This document shows, in pieces, positions 6,407-8,462 of a DNA stretch of 8,462 bases; the first letter of the stretch is position 1, and each line of letters begins with the position of its first letter. The DNA lies in NCBI GenBank assembly GCA_002704625.1, contig PAGZ01000035.1, forward strand, positions 1 to 8,462. Reading direction: 5' to 3'. Below the pieces are notes generated by a model. That model was given only the letters and a program-made list of their open reading frames with translations. It was not told the origin of the DNA and made no database searches. The stretch is from Candidatus Pelagibacter sp. (GTDB taxonomy: Bacteria; Pseudomonadota; Alphaproteobacteria; Pelagibacterales; Pelagibacteraceae). The position numbers were made by a program, and so were the translations under genes.

Positions 6407-7203
6407 GAAATTTTATTCTTTAAATCTTTTACCATTTTATTTAAATTTGTGACAGGATTTTGACGATTTTTTATTGAATCTCCAATTCTCTTACATAAAG
6501 CACTCCCCACCACTAAACCATCAGCTTTTCTAAGAGAAGCAATTGTTTTGTTAGTGATTCCAAATCCAATTACTAAATTTTTTGACTTATTTATTCTTTT
6601 AATTTTATTATAATTTTCTAAAATTTTTTTAGGAGAAACTTTTAATTTACCTCCTGTAGTTGACAACATGCTTATATAATAAATCATATCATGCGAACTT
6701 GCTATAATCTTTTTTACTCTTTCCTTAGATGTTGTAGGCGATAATAGCTGAACAAAAGTAATTGAATATTTTTTACATAATTTTGAAAATTTCTTATTTT
6801 CTGGCCATGGAAGATCTACAATTATTAATCCGTTAACACCTACTTTTTTACATTTTTTAATGAATTTTTTTTCCCCATATCTATAAACCATTTGGTAATA
6901 CCCCATTAAAATACATGGCTTAGAGTTTTTGTTTTTCTTATAATTTTTGACTATTTGAAAAACATCTTTAAGTTTAATCCCATTTTTCAAAGCTCTGTAG
7001 GAGCTATTTTGAATTTGAGGACCGTCTGCTGTTGGGGCATTATGTGGAAATCCAATTTCTAAAATATCAGCGTGTTCAGATATTGATTTTAGAATTTCTA
7101 ATGATTTCTTTTTAGTATTATCCCCAGCCACAGTATAAGTTAATAAAGCTGGTCTATTTTCTTTCCTACACTTTTTAAAAGCTAAATCTATCTGAGATTT
7201 CAT
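6403..7203 (-). CDS. trpA: Tryptophan synthase alpha chain (indole-3-glycerol-phosphate lyase)
   Basis: At 266 residues it aligns without gaps to Salmonella TrpA numbering over the key loops. Catalytic Glu49 (ILEIG), Asp60 (TADGP), Tyr175, and Thr183-Gly184 of the mobile loop are all present. The phosphate-binding segments GFG at 213-215 and VVGSA at 231-235 are also there. It is a TIM-barrel enzyme that cleaves indole-3-glycerol phosphate to indole and glyceraldehyde-3-phosphate and channels the indole to TrpB. Changes from the usual pattern are PHNAP in place of PFSDP in loop 2 (Asp56 is Ala56), Met at 179 in place of Arg, and STTG at 181-184 in place of GVTG. The start ATG overlaps the trpB TGA (ATGA), and its own TGA overlaps the accD ATG, so translation is probably coupled along the operon. 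It is very lysine-rich (about 17 percent), like folC and unlike trpB and accD. Confidence 0.93.
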   Translation of the reverse strand: MKSQIDLAFKKCRKENRPALLTYTVAGDNTKKKSLEILKSISEHADILEIGFPHNAPTADGPQIQNSSYRALKNGIKLKDVFQIVKNYKKNKNSKPCILMGYYQMVYRYGEKKFIKKCKKVGVNGLIIVDLPWPENKKFSKLCKKYSITFVQLLSPTTSKERVKKIIASSHDMIYYISMLSTTGGKLKVSPKKILENYNKIKRINKSKNLVIGFGITNKTIASLRKADGLVVGSALCKRIGDSIKNRQNPVTNLNKMVKDLKNKIS

Positions 7204-8435
7204 CTTGAATAACTGCCTAAACGTTTTTTGATAATATCCTTATCCTTTAGACTGTCCCCACAACTATCTACTACGATGATATTCGATTCATCAAGTTTTG
7301 GAGCAATTTTAATTGCTTCAACAAAAGCATGTGCTGGTTCCAAACTTGGCGAGATATCTTCTAACTCAGTGACTAGTTTATAAGCATTAAGCGCCTCTTC
7401 ATCAGTTGCGAATGTATACCTTGCTCTACCAACGTCCTTTAAAAGACAATGTATAGGACTCACTGAAGGGTAATCAAGTCCACTTGAAATAGATTCAGTC
7501 TCGTTAATTTGACCATCTGAATTTTGTACACAATAAGCAGCGGCACCATGTAGTACTCCTACTTTAGAATTCTTACTCAGAGGTGCAGCATGAAGTTTAC
7601 TTCGTCTTGGTCCTCCAGCTTCTACACCAATTAACTCAACTTGATTTTTTTTGTAATCAATAAATTCACTCCAAAATCCATAAGCACTTGAACCACCCCC
7701 AACACAATTAATTAATTTTAATTTGGTTGGTATCTCTCCAAACTCTTCATGTAATTGAACTTTAAGTTCTCTAGAAATTTGAGAAGTTGAATATCCGCAA
7801 ATTTTGACAAAGATGTTTGGACCTACAAGGCTACCAATTCCCATGTGAACTTTATCGCAATTTGAAACCCAGTATCGAATGCACTCACTCACTGCATCCA
7901 CCAAAGTTTTACTGCCAGAATTGACAGGGATAATCTCAGCTCCATTTTTTCTTATCGCTTCGCAATTGGGTTTTTGCCTTTCAATATCTCTTGTTCCCAT
8001 AAAAACTTTACATCCAAGACCAAACTTTTTTGCCACCATTGAAAACATTTTTCCATTATATCCAGCACCAGTGTCAGTACATATGTACTTCTTTTTTGCT
8101 TTTTTACACAACATTGCATGAGTGATGGCGTTATAAATTTTGTGGGCACCACCGTTTGCATCAGAAACCATTTTCGCATAAATCTGGGCACCACCTAAAC
8201 GATCTGTTAGATTTTGTAATTTAATAAATCTGGTAGGTTTTCCAACGTAATTATCGTACAAATCATCCCTTTGTTTTAGAAAATTTTTATCATTTCTGTA
8301 CTTTTTAAATAATTTTGTTAAATCATCTATAGGTTTCTTTAATGTTTCGGCAACATAATTTCCGCCAAATTTTCCACCATAAAAACCATTTTTATCGTGC
8401 TGATCAATTAAGGGTATTCCTTTTTTAATTTTCAT
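7200..8435 (-). CDS. trpB: Tryptophan synthase beta chain, with unusual active-site substitutions
   Basis: The 411-residue fold-type II PLP protein begins with the TrpB pattern GFYGGKFGGNYVAETL (17-32). It keeps GGAHK at 95-99 (PLP lysine Lys99), ERQ-P-N at 152-157, SGS-TL at 173-178, the phosphate loop GGGSS at 246-250, the ISSGLDYPSV loop at 316-325 (Asp321 matching Salmonella Asp305) and SLEPAHA at 364-370. TrpB condenses indole with serine to form tryptophan, in an alpha2beta2 complex with TrpA. It lacks several near-invariant elements: the K-R-E-D before the PLP lysine reads K-M-V-S; HK-x-N is HKIYN; E-T-G-A-G-Q-H is DTGAGYN (Asp121 for Glu109); GPHPYP is GPNIFV; and S-G-R-G-D-K-D is replaced by SCGDSLKDKD. 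The start gives the expected N-terminus, with no Shine-Dalgarno sequence. Overlap with trpA is ATGA. Homology and context make TrpB the best name, but the activity may be modified. Confidence 0.87.
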   Translation of the reverse strand: MKIKKGIPLIDQHDKNGFYGGKFGGNYVAETLKKPIDDLTKLFKKYRNDKNFLKQRDDLYDNYVGKPTRFIKLQNLTDRLGGAQIYAKMVSDANGGAHKIYNAITHAMLCKKAKKKYICTDTGAGYNGKMFSMVAKKFGLGCKVFMGTRDIERQKPNCEAIRKNGAEIIPVNSGSKTLVDAVSECIRYWVSNCDKVHMGIGSLVGPNIFVKICGYSTSQISRELKVQLHEEFGEIPTKLKLINCVGGGSSAYGFWSEFIDYKKNQVELIGVEAGGPRRSKLHAAPLSKNSKVGVLHGAAAYCVQNSDGQINETESISSGLDYPSVSPIHCLLKDVGRARYTFATDEEALNAYKLVTELEDISPSLEPAHAFVEAIKIAPKLDESNIIVVDSCGDSLKDKDIIKKRLGSYSR

Positions 8436-8437
8436 TC

Positions 8438-8462
8438 TTAAATTTGATTAATTTTGCTATCT
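8438..8462 (-). CDS. Possible 3' end of trpF (phosphoribosylanthranilate isomerase)
   Basis: Just upstream of trpB one minus-strand frame is open from the window edge and ends DSKINQI followed by TAA at 8440-8438, two bases before the trpB ATG. TrpF proteins commonly end in a G-x-K-D-x-x-K-I-x-x-F/I pattern, and trpF precedes trpB in most alphaproteobacteria, so this fits. Only seven residues are visible, and one other frame also stays open, so the call rests mainly on gene order. Confidence 0.35.

Noticed and set aside
5475..6463. Four plus-strand open frames opposite accD and the trpA-accD junction
   Set aside because: All mirror the coding pattern of accD and trpA and show no family resemblance.
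7879..8194. Open frames on both strands within trpB
   Set aside because: They are frame shadows; the trpB frame is intact and conserved over its entire length.
7200..8435. Reading the trpB gene as a threonine synthase because of the C-terminal GDSLKD
   Set aside because: The N-terminus, GGAHK, ERQ-P-N, GLDYPSV and pairing with trpA all point to TrpB; one short motif resemblance is not enough.
1..8462. CRISPR array, tRNA, rRNA, insertion sequence or phage genes
   Set aside because: No repeated spacers, cloverleaf or rRNA-like sequence, transposase motif or terminal inverted repeat is visible; nearly all DNA is accounted for by ten genes.

Overview
This AT-rich window (roughly two thirds A+T or more, Lys/Asn/Ile-rich proteins, almost no intergenic space, no convincing Shine-Dalgarno sequences) looks like a streamlined marine alphaproteobacterium, most probably of the SAR11/Pelagibacterales type. 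The order trpB-trpA-accD-folC with trxA next door is the typical alphaproteobacterial arrangement. The lineage call is inference from composition and gene order.

Layout. (1) Positions 1-1360, minus strand: a two-gene unit, a secreted DUF3047-family protein followed through a TAATG stop/start overlap by a TauD/TfdA-type Fe(II)/2-oxoglutarate dioxygenase that runs off the left edge. (2) Positions 1361-1418: a 58-bp divergent promoter region. (3) Positions 1419-3882, plus strand: an RmuC-like membrane-anchored protein and exonuclease I (sbcB), 13 bp apart, a DNA-maintenance pair. (4) Positions 3917-4237, plus strand: thioredoxin with its own likely promoter. (5) Positions 4234-8462, minus strand: a tightly packed biosynthetic operon, trpB > trpA > accD > folC, with probably the last codons of trpF at the right edge. 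Junctions are ATGA, ATGA and a 47-bp overlap. folC and trxA meet tail to tail with their stop codons sharing the same TTAA. No stretch longer than about 60 bp lacks a gene, and I see no tRNA, rRNA, CRISPR array, insertion sequence or repeat.

How the genes work together. TrpB and TrpA make tryptophan from indole-3-glycerol phosphate and serine. AccD is the carboxyltransferase beta subunit of acetyl-CoA carboxylase. FolC is the dihydrofolate/folylpolyglutamate synthase. These are housekeeping names, but all four proteins depart from textbook motifs while keeping fold-defining residues and gene order. Most striking, the TrpA and TrpB residues that form the known intersubunit signalling salt bridge (Salmonella alpha-Asp56 and beta-Lys167) are both replaced here, by Ala and Val. 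TrpB also has Asp in place of the catalytic Glu109. AccD has an altered zinc finger (C-x-C instead of C-x2-C) and an altered GGSMG loop. FolC has GSDGKNS in place of the P-loop GTNGKGS. Either this lineage has rewired the housekeeping enzymes, or the operon is a neofunctionalised copy. Having the rest of the genome would decide between these.
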